From Pleurocapsa minor HA4230-MV1 (GTDB taxonomy: Bacteria > Cyanobacteriota > Cyanobacteriia > Cyanobacteriales > Xenococcaceae), in contig JAHHHZ010000026.1 in NCBI GenBank assembly GCA_019359095.1, positions 62,001 to 126,000 of the forward strand: 64,000 bases of DNA. Direction: 5' to 3'. This document shows positions 28,647-37,523 of this stretch, piece after piece (the first letter of the stretch is position 1; each line of letters starts with the position of its first letter). The notes under the pieces are model-generated. The model saw nothing but the letters and a program-made list of their open reading frames with translations, was not told the origin of the DNA and searched no databases. Made by a program: the position numbers and the translations under genes.

Positions 28647-28728
28647 ACTGGTTGATTGCGTTTATCTTGTCTCAAGTTGCGTCAATTTATTGTTTTGCCT
28701 TTATTAATCATCAATCATCTCTTATTTA

Positions 28729-29541
28729 CTATTTATTAGTTCTATCGACAATTCTATCAAAGTACCAATTCAGCCAAGGAGACAGTAAACTATGCCAACG
28801 GTTTAAAATTCTTAATTCCATCCCAGGGGCGATCGCAAATTGCTTTTTGGCTACTCCGCGCAAGATCTGTTGGGCTACATCTTCAGCACTCAAGATTTTA
28901 GCCGAGGCAGTAATTTTCTTTGTCTCTAGAGGCTTGATTTTATTTTCCGCAGCCAGTTGGGGAGTATCGGTATCGGGAGGATAAACCACCGTTAAGTTAA
29001 TTCCTTTTGGCTTGAGTTCTCCCCTTAACGACTCTGCCAAGCCTCTAATGGCAAATTTTGACGGGCAGTAAGCACTATAGCCATAAATACCAATTAATCC
29101 TGCTCCTGAAGAGATCAGCACAATCTGCCCTTGCTGGCGCTCAATCATAGCAGGTAAGACAGCTTTAACACTGTATAGAGAACCAAAATAATTGATTGCC
29201 ATGGTTTGTTCAAACACCTCTAAGGGAATTTCTGAGAAATACCCAGGATGAGCTATTCCTGCGGAGGTAATTAATAAGCTTGGCGCGCCTAAATTAGCGA
29301 TCGCCTCTTCTAAAACAGAGGTGATGGATGCTCGATCTGCTACATCAGCAGTGGCGATATTGATTTGCTGAGTCTGATTAACTACGACTTGCTTTATTTC
29401 CTGCTGTGCTTGGATTAACTTTTGGCGATCGCGAGCAATTAAAGTAATGTTTGATCCTTGCTGTGCCAGTAACTTAGCGACTGCTTTACCAATCCCACTC
29501 GAACCACCAGTAATCATCGCGTGTTGATTGAGATATTTCAT
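28729..29541 (-). CDS. SDR oxidoreductase, 3-ketodihydrosphingosine reductase-like
   Basis: 270-residue classical SDR. Cofactor loop MITGGSSGIGKAVA, catalytic Ser in IVLISSGAGL, and catalytic Tyr/Lys in GYSAYCPSKFA are intact. VVYPPDTDTPQLAAEN and a C-terminal hydrophobic helix resemble eukaryotic 3-ketodihydrosphingosine reductases (KDSR). Sphingolipid chemistry is not established for cyanobacteria, so the physiological substrate is open; a fatty-acyl or ketone substrate is possible. ATG start at 29541. Confidence 0.87.
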   Translation of the reverse strand: MKYLNQHAMITGGSSGIGKAVAKLLAQQGSNITLIARDRQKLIQAQQEIKQVVVNQTQQINIATADVADRASITSVLEEAIANLGAPSLLITSAGIAHPGYFSEIPLEVFEQTMAINYFGSLYSVKAVLPAMIERQQGQIVLISSGAGLIGIYGYSAYCPSKFAIRGLAESLRGELKPKGINLTVVYPPDTDTPQLAAENKIKPLETKKITASAKILSAEDVAQQILRGVAKKQFAIAPGMELRILNRWHSLLSPWLNWYFDRIVDRTNK

Positions 29542-29605
29542 CGCTATATTTTCTTGAAAGTCAAAATTTGTTTAAAGAAACTGCAATCAATTTTCTCATA
29601 TAGCA

Positions 29606-29633
29606 GTAGGGGCGATTCGCGAATCGCCCCTAC
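29606..29633. repeat. 28-bp perfect palindrome (copy 2)
   Basis: A perfect 14+14 bp palindrome centred on TTCGCGAA, with GGGGCGA/TCGCCCC arms and GTA/TAC ends. The related copy at 18191-18218 differs at a few arm positions in compensatory pairs, apart from one mismatch. It lies upstream of the SDR gene's start and also before the small ORF at 29802. Confidence 0.8.
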
Positions 29634-29801
29634 TAATTTTGTACGGCTATATCTGTCGCCTCTTCTTTTAAGATTAAGTTTGTTTATTGATAATAATTTG
29701 CAATAACTAGAGATAAATGATAGGTTAGTTTTGTGATAGCAGAGGATATTAATTTGCTCTGTATCTTTTCTTTATCTGTAGATTATGTAATTCAATCAAT
29801 T

Positions 29802-29957
29802 ATGAATACATCTGATAACAATAATCGAAATAAGCTTCCTCAATGGCAATCAGAAAAAATGAGAGCTTTAATTGAAGAACGTTGGTCGGAAGTGTGGGAA
29901 GTTGTCATAGCGAGGAAACATTCCTCACAAAATTTATCTAGTCATTCTAGAAGTTGA
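29802..29957 (+). CDS. possible 51-aa hypothetical protein
   Basis: A short ORF from ATG 29802, or a longer 74-codon version from GTG 29733. The sequence is polar and begins MNTSDNNNRNKLPQWQ. It has a Trp-rich helix (MRALIEERWSEVWEVVIA) and a Ser-rich end. No family was recognised and no Shine-Dalgarno is evident. The amphipathic helix suggests it may be real, but evidence is weak. Confidence 0.35.
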   Translation: MNTSDNNNRNKLPQWQSEKMRALIEERWSEVWEVVIARKHSSQNLSSHSRS

Positions 29958-30130
29958 TTAAAATTTGCAATTTGGTAATATTTTTTTAGCGTTACTCATT
30001 GCGGAAAAAGCATAACCTGTTAAAGGTTAATTATTGCCGCTCAATTTGCGCTGCTGTTTGTCCAAAGTTCAAAAACAAAAATTAATGATTAATATGGAAT
30101 AGCACTTTTCTTTATTTAACCCGATCGATC

Positions 30131-30997
30131 ATGCTGGTAACGGAACATCTTCAATTTCGGCGAACAGTTAGAAGATGGCTCAGACAATCAGCATTAACTA
30201 CAGTTATTTTATTTCTTTGTTGCTATATTTATGGAACAAAAATAGAACCTAATTGGATTCAGGTTGTACCAATTCAACTGACAATTCCGCATTTAGATCG
30301 CGCCTTCGATCAATTCAAACTGGTTCAGATTAGTGATCTGCACATTGGTAAATATATGCCAGAATCACGGTTAGCCAGAATTATTCAGCTAGTTAACCAG
30401 CAGCAGCCAGATGCGATCGCGATTACGGGAGATTTTGTCAGCAAAGGCAGCCGTTTTCAGGCACAAAAACTCCAGCAGCAGTTAAGTCAGCTTCAGGCAA
30501 AATCAGCCACAGTAGCGGTTTTAGGCAATCACGATCATTCGAGAAGAATCAAATTGCTTAAACAAACTTTGCTCAAAAGTAAAATCAATAATTTGGATAA
30601 TCAAGTCTATATTATCCAGCGTGGCTTTAAACAACTAGCTTTTGCTGGACTAGACGATCCTTATTGGGGTGAACCAAATCTGGAGAAAATCATAGACCAT
30701 CTACCCGATCGAGTCCCGACAATATTTTTGGTTCATGAACCAGATTATATTGAAAAAAGCGCCACGACTCATAAATTTGCTCTACAACTATCAGGTCATT
30801 CTCATGGAGGACAGATTAAAATTCCTTTTTTTGCTCCTTTAGTATTACCCTTTGGGAGTCAAAAATACTTTGCGGGATTAAATCAAGTTGAAGATACTAT
30901 TGTCTATACTAACCGTGGCTTGGGTATGACTAACTTACCGATGCGAATTGGCAGCCGTCCAGAAATTACAGTTTTTACACTCCAAAGTTCAACTTGA
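30131..30997 (+). CDS. metallophosphoesterase, YkuE/YaeI-like
   Basis: 288 residues. A membrane-anchor helix lies at about residues 24-38. The calcineurin-type motifs follow: LVQISDLHIGK (D-x-H), AITGDFVSKG (GDxx), VAVLGNHDHS (GNHD), LVHEPDY, and LSGHSHGGQIKIP (GHxH). This is the YkuE/YaeI-type periplasmic-facing phosphoesterase group, which acts on lipid-linked phosphates such as UDP-diacylglucosamine-like molecules. Actual substrate is unknown. ATG start at 30131. Confidence 0.88.
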   Translation: MLVTEHLQFRRTVRRWLRQSALTTVILFLCCYIYGTKIEPNWIQVVPIQLTIPHLDRAFDQFKLVQISDLHIGKYMPESRLARIIQLVNQQQPDAIAITGDFVSKGSRFQAQKLQQQLSQLQAKSATVAVLGNHDHSRRIKLLKQTLLKSKINNLDNQVYIIQRGFKQLAFAGLDDPYWGEPNLEKIIDHLPDRVPTIFLVHEPDYIEKSATTHKFALQLSGHSHGGQIKIPFFAPLVLPFGSQKYFAGLNQVEDTIVYTNRGLGMTNLPMRIGSRPEITVFTLQSST

Positions 30998-31058
30998 TTA
31001 CTTAGTCCTAAAGGATAAGCTTCGCAAATAATTAGTAATCAGTAATTAGTAATCATGC

Positions 31059-33125
31059 TCAAGATTTGATGGCAATTTGAATAACTTGGATTAAATCGGC
31101 AATATTACACTGTTGAGCAGGAAGTAAACAAGGATAGACATTTAGACCTTCAATTTGATTGGCAGCTTCGGTAATTCTAGTGTCTAGGGTAATGAGGGGT
31201 AAAGTAGCAAGATGTTCAGATTCTTGAAGCGATCGCAAATAAAGACTTGGTTGAGCAATTTGATGACCGTTTAAGATAATAGCGTCCAGTTGCCAAATAC
31301 GAGCTAGATTGTGTGCTTGTTCTAAGCTATCGGCTTCAATAATGCGATGTTGATAACCAGTTTGCTTTTCGTAACTATCTGACCAACTCTTGAGATCGAA
31401 GTTTAAGCTTTGGTTGTGGCTAACTTGAGGATCGATAACTTCTAATTCTGGATAGAGACAGAGAATAGTTAGGTTTTTAGTCGTGCTTGGATTAGCAGCA
31501 TTGGGTGCAATAGTATCGGTTTGATGAGAGGATTGAGTACTCTGGGTGGGTAAAAATAAGGTAAATTGACAACTTGTGGTTGAGCAAGCATGACTTACTC
31601 TAGCCTCAAGTATTTCTGATAAGCATTTGGCAATCATCAAGTTTAAACCTGGATTGACTGTCGCCGAAATTGGCTGACCAGTAATTATAATTGCCGTCGC
31701 CTCTGATAAGCTTTTGATTTGAATCTTTAATGGTTCAATAGTCTCGCCAGCAGCTATTGCCTCTAAGATTAAATGGGACAGCACAGAGGATAGGACTAAT
31801 TTGTTAGCGATCGCCATTTCACTGCCTAGCTCAATACTCAGCTTGGGTTGAGCAAAATCGATGCTTGAGTTTAATCTCCCTTCAATTGAGTGAACCTTAG
31901 TCAAAACTGCTCGGTAAAGCTGGCGACAGAGAGACTCTAGGTTAATCAATTCTAAATCTTTTGGCTGCTCACTAGTCAAGGCGGTTAACTGTAATAAATC
32001 ATCAACCACGCTCATCATTTTTTTGCCGCTACGGTAAATTAATTCTACATAGCGAGTCTGGCGCTGATTCAGAGTACCTAATTTTTGTCCTTGGAGTAAG
32101 CTAGTTAAGCCGACGATGCCTGTTAAAGGTGATTTAAGCTCATGACTAACGGTAGCTAAAAGCTGATTTGTCGAGACTTCTGAAGTTGATGTGAGATTAT
32201 CAGTTGTTGCAGGAGATTGTATCTGCGGAGTCGCTAAAACTAAATTATGTGGTAAATGATGTGACTCACCTACTGCTGTCTGCTGGCGATCGCTAATTAG
32301 AGGTATTTTTAAGTAATTCCAGCTCGATCTGTGTGTGTCAATGCTCAAAGAATCTTCGCGAAATTCTAACTCTTTAGTTAAATCAGGTTGACGATAATTA
32401 GCTCGATTATCCCCTTGTGGATGAGGCGCTAAGGATGCTCGCTGCCTATCAATCAACCATTTTGTCATCTCCTTTAGCTCTACTTGGGAGGATACTAATG
32501 GAGATCTTGAAGCTGCGTCTTGATTCTCTGCAATTAATTGCTGCCAAAGTTGATTAGTATAGATTACCTGTCCTTCTGCTGTCTCAATTTTGCTCGGTAA
32601 AGCGATCGCCTCAAGCAAACTAGTAAGATAATCCAGACTAGGAGATAATTGTCTATTTTCGGGCGCAACAGGTTTTGAGACTAAGTACTTAATAATTTTG
32701 TCCTTGTCAAGTTTTCCCAGTAACTCTCCTTGGTGATTGACAATTAAACAGACTCTTTCTTCTTTCAACCAACTATACTTTAGCCGACTAAAAAATTCAT
32801 CTACTTTAGTATCAGCTTGGTAGACCATTGCTGGTTCGATCAAGGTTGTTACATCAGGAATCAACCGACAGCTTGTGCGTTGCTGATACATGAAATTTCT
32901 GGGATGACTAGTTACGCTTAAGCGATCGCCTAGCCAAACTTCAGTAACTAATGATAATAAATCTTCGGAGTTAATCACTCCCCAACCTAATTTACCTTGG
33001 TCAATTGCCAGCATTTTACAATTTGAATGCTGAAAAATATTCATTATATTACCTAAATCTGTTTCTGCTTGACAGATCGGCACTGGCTCAACAAATTCTT
33101 TGAGGGAGAAAGAATGATTAGACAT
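31059..33125 (-). CDS. CBS-PAS-HisKA protein with degenerate ATPase and receiver-like tail
   Basis: 688 residues, no membrane helices. A CBS-domain pair covers about 8-150 and a PAS-like segment about 165-210 (SLLEAIALPSKIETAEGQVI). A polar linker leads to HisKA with LLATVSHELKSPLTGIVGL (H328). The next ~100 residues are in HATPase position, but the N-box (here LSHLILEAIAAG) and the DxGxG box (here IITGQPISA) are lost, so autokinase activity is doubtful. The last ~150 residues (LTILCLYPELEVI onward) resemble a receiver without the phospho-acceptor motif. It is divergent from kaiA across a 739-bp gap. A clock-input or clock-output role is inference from location and a CikA-like pseudo-receiver layout. 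Confidence 0.7.
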   Translation of the reverse strand: MSNHSFSLKEFVEPVPICQAETDLGNIMNIFQHSNCKMLAIDQGKLGWGVINSEDLLSLVTEVWLGDRLSVTSHPRNFMYQQRTSCRLIPDVTTLIEPAMVYQADTKVDEFFSRLKYSWLKEERVCLIVNHQGELLGKLDKDKIIKYLVSKPVAPENRQLSPSLDYLTSLLEAIALPSKIETAEGQVIYTNQLWQQLIAENQDAASRSPLVSSQVELKEMTKWLIDRQRASLAPHPQGDNRANYRQPDLTKELEFREDSLSIDTHRSSWNYLKIPLISDRQQTAVGESHHLPHNLVLATPQIQSPATTDNLTSTSEVSTNQLLATVSHELKSPLTGIVGLTSLLQGQKLGTLNQRQTRYVELIYRSGKKMMSVVDDLLQLTALTSEQPKDLELINLESLCRQLYRAVLTKVHSIEGRLNSSIDFAQPKLSIELGSEMAIANKLVLSSVLSHLILEAIAAGETIEPLKIQIKSLSEATAIIITGQPISATVNPGLNLMIAKCLSEILEARVSHACSTTSCQFTLFLPTQSTQSSHQTDTIAPNAANPSTTKNLTILCLYPELEVIDPQVSHNQSLNFDLKSWSDSYEKQTGYQHRIIEADSLEQAHNLARIWQLDAIILNGHQIAQPSLYLRSLQESEHLATLPLITLDTRITEAANQIEGLNVYPCLLPAQQCNIADLIQVIQIAIKS

Positions 33126-33864
33126 AGGTAATTAAAACATCAAACATATTATTTGAGTTTCTGGCTTTGAAGATAGATTCAACTAATGTTTAGTTTTGAC
33201 CAAGTAAATTTAGATAAGACTTAATCGTCTTTTTAGTTAGTTAAGATTAATTAAACATCACAGACTCATACGAAATCATAGGATGTATAATCATTAAGCT
33301 TCGGTTACTTTTTGTTCAAACCGCGTTCTTACAATACTAAAAATATTGAAGGCTTGTCTAGTTAATTCTTGATAAGTATTCAATTAAATTTAAAATTAAT
33401 TAGCTATCCTCTGAAAAAGATAGTCCCATGTTCAGCCAGTTTCAAAATGAACAATAGACTTTCATGGCGCTAGTTTCTGCTTGCGCTGCTGATTTTGAAT
33501 TAAGCCGTAACTTTAAGTAAAAACTGGAACTTTAACTTAGCATTTAGTTTAATTGAAATCAATAATTTTCTTAATAATTAAACTTTGCTTCAATTAAAAA
33601 TTAACTTTATACACATCATAATAGTACTTTTTACCAATAAAATAAATTGGTTTTTCGTAATTTTTTATTACAATCTGCAAAAATACGCAATAAATGTTAA
33701 ATTTCTATTAAAGAATAATACTCGAATAGTGATTTTATTCCGTGACCTCATTCTGTTGTATAAAAGTAATATACAAGCTTGACATTAGCTGTTGCTAGAC
33801 TTAAATATCAAATTAAGATTATTCTCCCACAAGCTCCCACAAGTATTAACCTTTGCCGTGTACA
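33126..33864. other. long AT-rich divergent intergenic region upstream of kaiA
   Basis: A 739-bp region that must hold the promoters for kaiA and for the divergent CBS-HisKA gene. Composition is very AT-rich from about 33500 onward. Short ORFs here have no recognisable content and overlap kaiA in another frame. No RNA gene, IS or CRISPR was recognised. Confidence 0.6.
33779..33807 (+). promoter_or_regulatory. candidate kaiA promoter
   Basis: A consensus -35 hexamer TTGACA at 33779-33784 is followed after 16-17 bp by a weak -10 (TTAAAT or TAAATA). This places a start site about 45-50 bp before the kaiA ATG. The -35 is perfect but the -10 is poor, so the call is tentative. Confidence 0.35.
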
Positions 33865-34827
33865 ATGTCAGACCATCAAGATAATCATTTATCGTCAGAA
33901 ACCAGACCAACTAAGTTACAAATCTGCTTGTTTTCTACTCAGTCACAGTTATGGGATTGGTTCAGCAAACTATTAAACAGCGATCGCTACGAGCTTAAGT
34001 GTCTTAGTCTGATGGAAGATTTGACTGACTTTGTCATTAATAATTATGAGCAGATTGACTGTCTCGTATTGAGCTGTAATGAACAGCTAGATTTATTATT
34101 CAATCAACTATGGCAAGCAGAAATTTTGTTGCCGACAGTTATTTTGGAAGGAGATTCAATTAGTCTAGAAAGCGATCGAGCAAATGATTTTGCTAGTTGT
34201 TTGCTTGATTTAGAAGCCAGTAATATCTATCATCAGGCGGAGGTTAGACTGTATCCAAAACAGCTCAAGGAAATAAACTCCTACATCAATCTGGCAGTTA
34301 ATAAATTTATTAGTCTTGCTCCTGAAAGTAAAACTAGTAAATATTTTGCCTGCAAGGAACAGCAGGATGCAACAGTACCAAGATCTCTAATTACCCAGCA
34401 ACGACGTTTGACTGACAAGCTAAAAGAAAGACTGGGTTATTTAGGTTTTTTTTACAAGCGTAATCCTGATTCTTTTTGGCCTAATTTATCTCCACCAGAG
34501 CAAGAAGAATTAGCAGCTAAAATTAGTCAAAGCTATCGCCAAATCTTACTGATGTATTTTACCCATGATGGAGAGATCAATAAGTTAATTGATGAATTTG
34601 TCGATCGCGCTTTTTTTGCCGACATCTCCACTTCGCAAATTCTGGAAATACACATGGATTTGATGGATGACTTTTCACACCAGTTAAAAATAGAGGGTCG
34701 AAATGATGATATTTTGCTGGACTATCGCTTACCTTTGATTGATATCATCTCTCATTTATGCGAAATCTATCGGCGCTCCATTCCTGAATCGGATGCCCCA
34801 CTAAATTTGCTATTTACAGTGGAATAA
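33865..34827 (+). CDS. kaiA: circadian clock protein KaiA
   Basis: 320 residues from ATG 33865; an upstream in-frame TTG at 33853 is less likely. The N-terminal pseudo-receiver (about 18-150, ICLFSTQSQLWDWFSKLL onward) lacks phosphorylation residues, as expected. A linker of about 40 residues precedes the C-terminal four-helix domain (LGYLGFFYKRNPDSFW, YRQILLMYFTHDG, QILEIHMDLMDDFSHQL, LLDYRLPLIDIISHLCEIYR), which binds the KaiC A-loop and stimulates KaiC autophosphorylation. Full length, not the short KaiA of some filamentous strains. It is followed by kaiB after 111 bp; kaiA probably has its own promoter. Confidence 0.95.
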   Translation: MSDHQDNHLSSETRPTKLQICLFSTQSQLWDWFSKLLNSDRYELKCLSLMEDLTDFVINNYEQIDCLVLSCNEQLDLLFNQLWQAEILLPTVILEGDSISLESDRANDFASCLLDLEASNIYHQAEVRLYPKQLKEINSYINLAVNKFISLAPESKTSKYFACKEQQDATVPRSLITQQRRLTDKLKERLGYLGFFYKRNPDSFWPNLSPPEQEELAAKISQSYRQILLMYFTHDGEINKLIDEFVDRAFFADISTSQILEIHMDLMDDFSHQLKIEGRNDDILLDYRLPLIDIISHLCEIYRRSIPESDAPLNLLFTVE

Positions 34828-34938
34828 ATACCAAACTTTAAGTTAAAGTGAGTGTTTGGTAGTTCACAATATTTTAGTGTTTCTTAAGCAAGTTTTTCAA
34901 TTTATCACTTTACGATAGTTGATAAATTGTTAGTTATT

Positions 34939-35247
34939 ATGGATCAATTTAGAAAAACCTACGTACTAAAGCTGTATGTAGCAGGAAACACGCCGAATTC
35001 AGTCAGAGCCTTAAAGATGCTTAAAAACATCTTAGAAAAAGATTTTCAAGGAGTGTATGCTCTCAAGGTGATTGATGTGTTAAAAAATCCTCAGTTAGCT
35101 GAAGAAGACAAAATTTTAGCCACTCCCACATTATCCAAAGTTTTACCTCCCCCCGTGCGCAAAATTATTGGTGATTTAAGCGATCGCGAAAAAGTATTAA
35201 TTGGTCTAGATTTGCTGTACGAAGAAATTCGCGAGCAAAGATTATAA
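34939..35247 (+). CDS. kaiB: circadian clock protein KaiB
   Basis: 102 residues from ATG 34939, exactly the usual KaiB length; an upstream in-frame TTG at 34927 adds four residues and is disfavoured. The sequence [20 protein letters not shown] matches KaiB closely, and [20 protein letters not shown] is the fold-switching region. KaiB binds phosphorylated KaiC after fold switching and sequesters KaiA. It sits 109 bp before kaiC and is probably in a kaiBC transcript. Confidence 0.97.
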   Translation: MDQFRKTYVLKLYVAGNTPNSVRALKMLKNILEKDFQGVYALKVIDVLKNPQLAEEDKILATPTLSKVLPPPVRKIIGDLSDREKVLIGLDLLYEEIREQRL

Positions 35248-35356
35248 AATCGAATGGTTAATTAGATGTAAAATATTAGACTAATTATTAAATATTGCTT
35301 AATATTAGCTATTATTAGTCAGTTTTAAGCATGGAACATCGCTAGTCCTGTTTTAG

Positions 35357-36955
35357 ATGAACGAACCAAATTCCACCGAGCCACCTCAGCCAGAAGAACT
35401 TGCTCCCCAGGGAGTGCAGAAAACCCGCACGATGATTGAAGGGTTTGATGAAATCACTCACGGTGGTTTACCTATTGGCAGAACTACTTTAGTTAGTGGA
35501 ACTTCAGGTACAGGGAAAACTCTGCTGGCGGTACAGTTTCTTTATCTCGGTATTAAATTTTTTGATTGTCCAGGAATCTTCGTTACCTTTGAAGAATCGC
35601 CGAAAGATATTATTGAGAATGCCTTTAGTTTTGGTTGGGATCTACAGAACCTAATCGATCGCGGTAAGCTATTTATTCTCGATGCTTCTCCCGATCCTGA
35701 AGGACAAGAAGTAGTTGGTAACTTCGATCTATCAGCACTAATTGAGCGCATTCAGTATGCTATCCGTAAATATAAAGCCAAGTTGGTTTCCATCGACTCA
35801 GTAACGGCAGTATTTCAGCAATACGATGCAGCTTCGGTAGTTAGGCGAGAAATATTTCGTTTAGTCGCACGTCTCAAGCAGCTAGATGTTACCTCGATTT
35901 TGACCACCGAAAGAGTGGAAGAATATGGAGCAATTGCTCGTTTTGGTGTAGAAGAATTTGTTTCTGACAATGTAATTGTCATTCGTAATGTTTTAGAAGG
36001 GGAACGTCGCCGTCGGACAATTGAGATTCTTAAGCTGAGGGGAACAACCCATATGAAGGGAGAATATCCCTTTACCATTAATAATGATGGGATTAATATC
36101 TTCCCCTTGGGGGCGATGCGTCTGACTCAACGCTCTTCAAACGTACGTCGTTCTTCTGGAGTTAAAACTTTAGATAAACTATGTGGTGGAGGTTTCTTCA
36201 AAGATTCAATTATCCTAGCCACAGGAGCGACAGGAACAGGCAAAACTTTATTGGTCAGTAAATTCCTCGAAGAAGGTTGTCGTCAAGGGGAAAGATCGGT
36301 CTTGTTTGCCTATGAAGAGTCGAGAGCGCAGCTATCTCGTAATGCTTCTTCCTGGGGTGTGGACTTTGAGGAAATGGAGCGTAAGGGACTATTAAAATTG
36401 CTCTGTTGCTATCCAGAATCAGCTGGTTTAGAAGATCACCTGCAAATGATTAAGTCAGAGATTACCGACTTTAAACCCTCGCGAATTGCGATCGATTCTC
36501 TTTCCGCCTTGGCTCGCGGAGTTACCAATAATGCCTTCCGTCAATTTGTCATTGGCGTTACAGGTTATGCCAAGCAGGAAGAAATTACAGGTTTCTTCAC
36601 CAATACTACCGATCAATTTTTGGGGGCTAATTCCATCACGGAATCTCATATTTCCACCATTACGGATACCATTATTCTCTTGCAGTATGTTGAAATTCGT
36701 GGTGAGATGTCGAGGGCGTTGAATGTATTTAAAATGCGTGGTTCTTGGCATGACAAGGGAATTCGGGAATATGAAATTAGCTCCGATGCCCCAGAAATTC
36801 CCTACATCAAAGAATCCTTCCGCAATTACGAAGGAATTATTAGTGGCTCACCATCCCGTGTTTCGATCAATGAGAAAAGTGAACTTTCTCGGATTGCCAG
36901 AAATGTTAAAGACATCAATTTTGATAATTTTGATGGCGCTAAAGACGATAAATAA
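35357..36955 (+). CDS. kaiC: circadian clock protein KaiC
   Basis: 532-residue duplicated RecA-like ATPase. The CI domain has Walker A GTSGTGKT and the catalytic Glu pair E79/E80 in FVTFEESP. The CII domain has GATGTGKT and YEESRAQL. The autophosphorylation sites are S433 and T434 in SHISTITDT, corresponding to S431/T432 of the Synechococcus elongatus protein; the two-residue offset comes from the longer N-terminus. The C-terminal A-loop and tail are present (INEKSELSRIARNV). Complete and apparently functional. ATG start at 35357. Confidence 0.98.
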   Translation: MNEPNSTEPPQPEELAPQGVQKTRTMIEGFDEITHGGLPIGRTTLVSGTSGTGKTLLAVQFLYLGIKFFDCPGIFVTFEESPKDIIENAFSFGWDLQNLIDRGKLFILDASPDPEGQEVVGNFDLSALIERIQYAIRKYKAKLVSIDSVTAVFQQYDAASVVRREIFRLVARLKQLDVTSILTTERVEEYGAIARFGVEEFVSDNVIVIRNVLEGERRRRTIEILKLRGTTHMKGEYPFTINNDGINIFPLGAMRLTQRSSNVRRSSGVKTLDKLCGGGFFKDSIILATGATGTGKTLLVSKFLEEGCRQGERSVLFAYEESRAQLSRNASSWGVDFEEMERKGLLKLLCCYPESAGLEDHLQMIKSEITDFKPSRIAIDSLSALARGVTNNAFRQFVIGVTGYAKQEEITGFFTNTTDQFLGANSITESHISTITDTIILLQYVEIRGEMSRALNVFKMRGSWHDKGIREYEISSDAPEIPYIKESFRNYEGIISGSPSRVSINEKSELSRIARNVKDINFDNFDGAKDDK

Positions 36956-37523
36956 AGATAAATAAAAAATCAAAAAATCAATAAAAAATCTATTTTAAAA
37001 TGAGTTCCGAGTTTTTTAGCTTTGTCAAACTAAGTCAAACTCAGGTTATTTTAGCTGAATCAAAATGCGATCGCCTGACGAAAAAAACACATAAAACACA
37101 CATAACTGTATTTATTGATGATTAAATCGTGCAAGCTAATATTACGTCTACTACCTAAGACCGTTTTGATAAAGGATTGCGCCTTCCCTCGGTAGTAACT
37201 AAGTGGAGGAAGCGATAAAAACTCCACACCTAACTAGCTATACTTGACTGTCCAAAAACCTGCCAGTTCGCTCTCCTTCGGCTTTTGGCAATGGGTCACA
37301 ACGGTACAACTCCCATCCAGTGCAATATTTGTTTTTGATTACATTAAATATATTATGGGAAACTTAATCTGGTAGCTTCTATCACAAGGTGTATTGTGAG
37401 TCTAAAATTTTTAGCTCAAATCACAACCAGAGAACTAAGTCATTTTAAATAGTAGAAGATCAGTTTCAACCTGATAACGATTAAGATTAAGCATAGGTAG
37501 ATGCAGAAGTAGGCTAAAAGTTA
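36956..37523. other. 568-bp gap downstream of kaiC
   Basis: The first ~100 bp is an A-rich run with repeated AATAAAAAATC-like words. A HIP1-like site follows at about 37065. A structured stretch at about 37160-37315 is listed separately. From 37320 to the next gene the sequence is AT-rich and shows no ORF, with no clear promoter. Confidence 0.5.
37160..37315 (+). ncRNA. candidate structured RNA or relic of a mobile-element end
   Basis: Several local inverted repeats occur in series. GTGGAG (37203-37208) pairs perfectly with CTCCAC (37222-37227). CCAAAA (37252-37257) pairs with TTTTGG (37283-37288), with an alternative TGCCA/TGGCA pair (37261-37265, 37286-37290). TGGG and CCCA close a third hairpin to about 37315. 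A preceding CGCCTTCC can partly pair with GGAAGCG. The segment is less AT-rich than its surroundings. It resembles, from memory only, the structured ends of cyanobacterial IS200/IS605-TnpB elements, but no transposase or tnpB is present. Strand is assumed. Confidence 0.35.

Noticed and set aside
33585-33782. ORF of 65 codons upstream of kaiA
   Set aside because: Extremely AT-rich with Asn/Lys/Ile/Phe content, no family features, and in the expected kaiA promoter region.
33779-33976. Second short ORF overlapping the 5' end of kaiA
   Set aside because: Out of frame with kaiA, whose ATG at 33865 gives clear KaiA sequence.
36956-37523. tmRNA, 6S RNA or RNase P RNA in the gap after kaiC
   Set aside because: The diagnostic conserved sequences of these RNAs are absent; only generic hairpins are seen.
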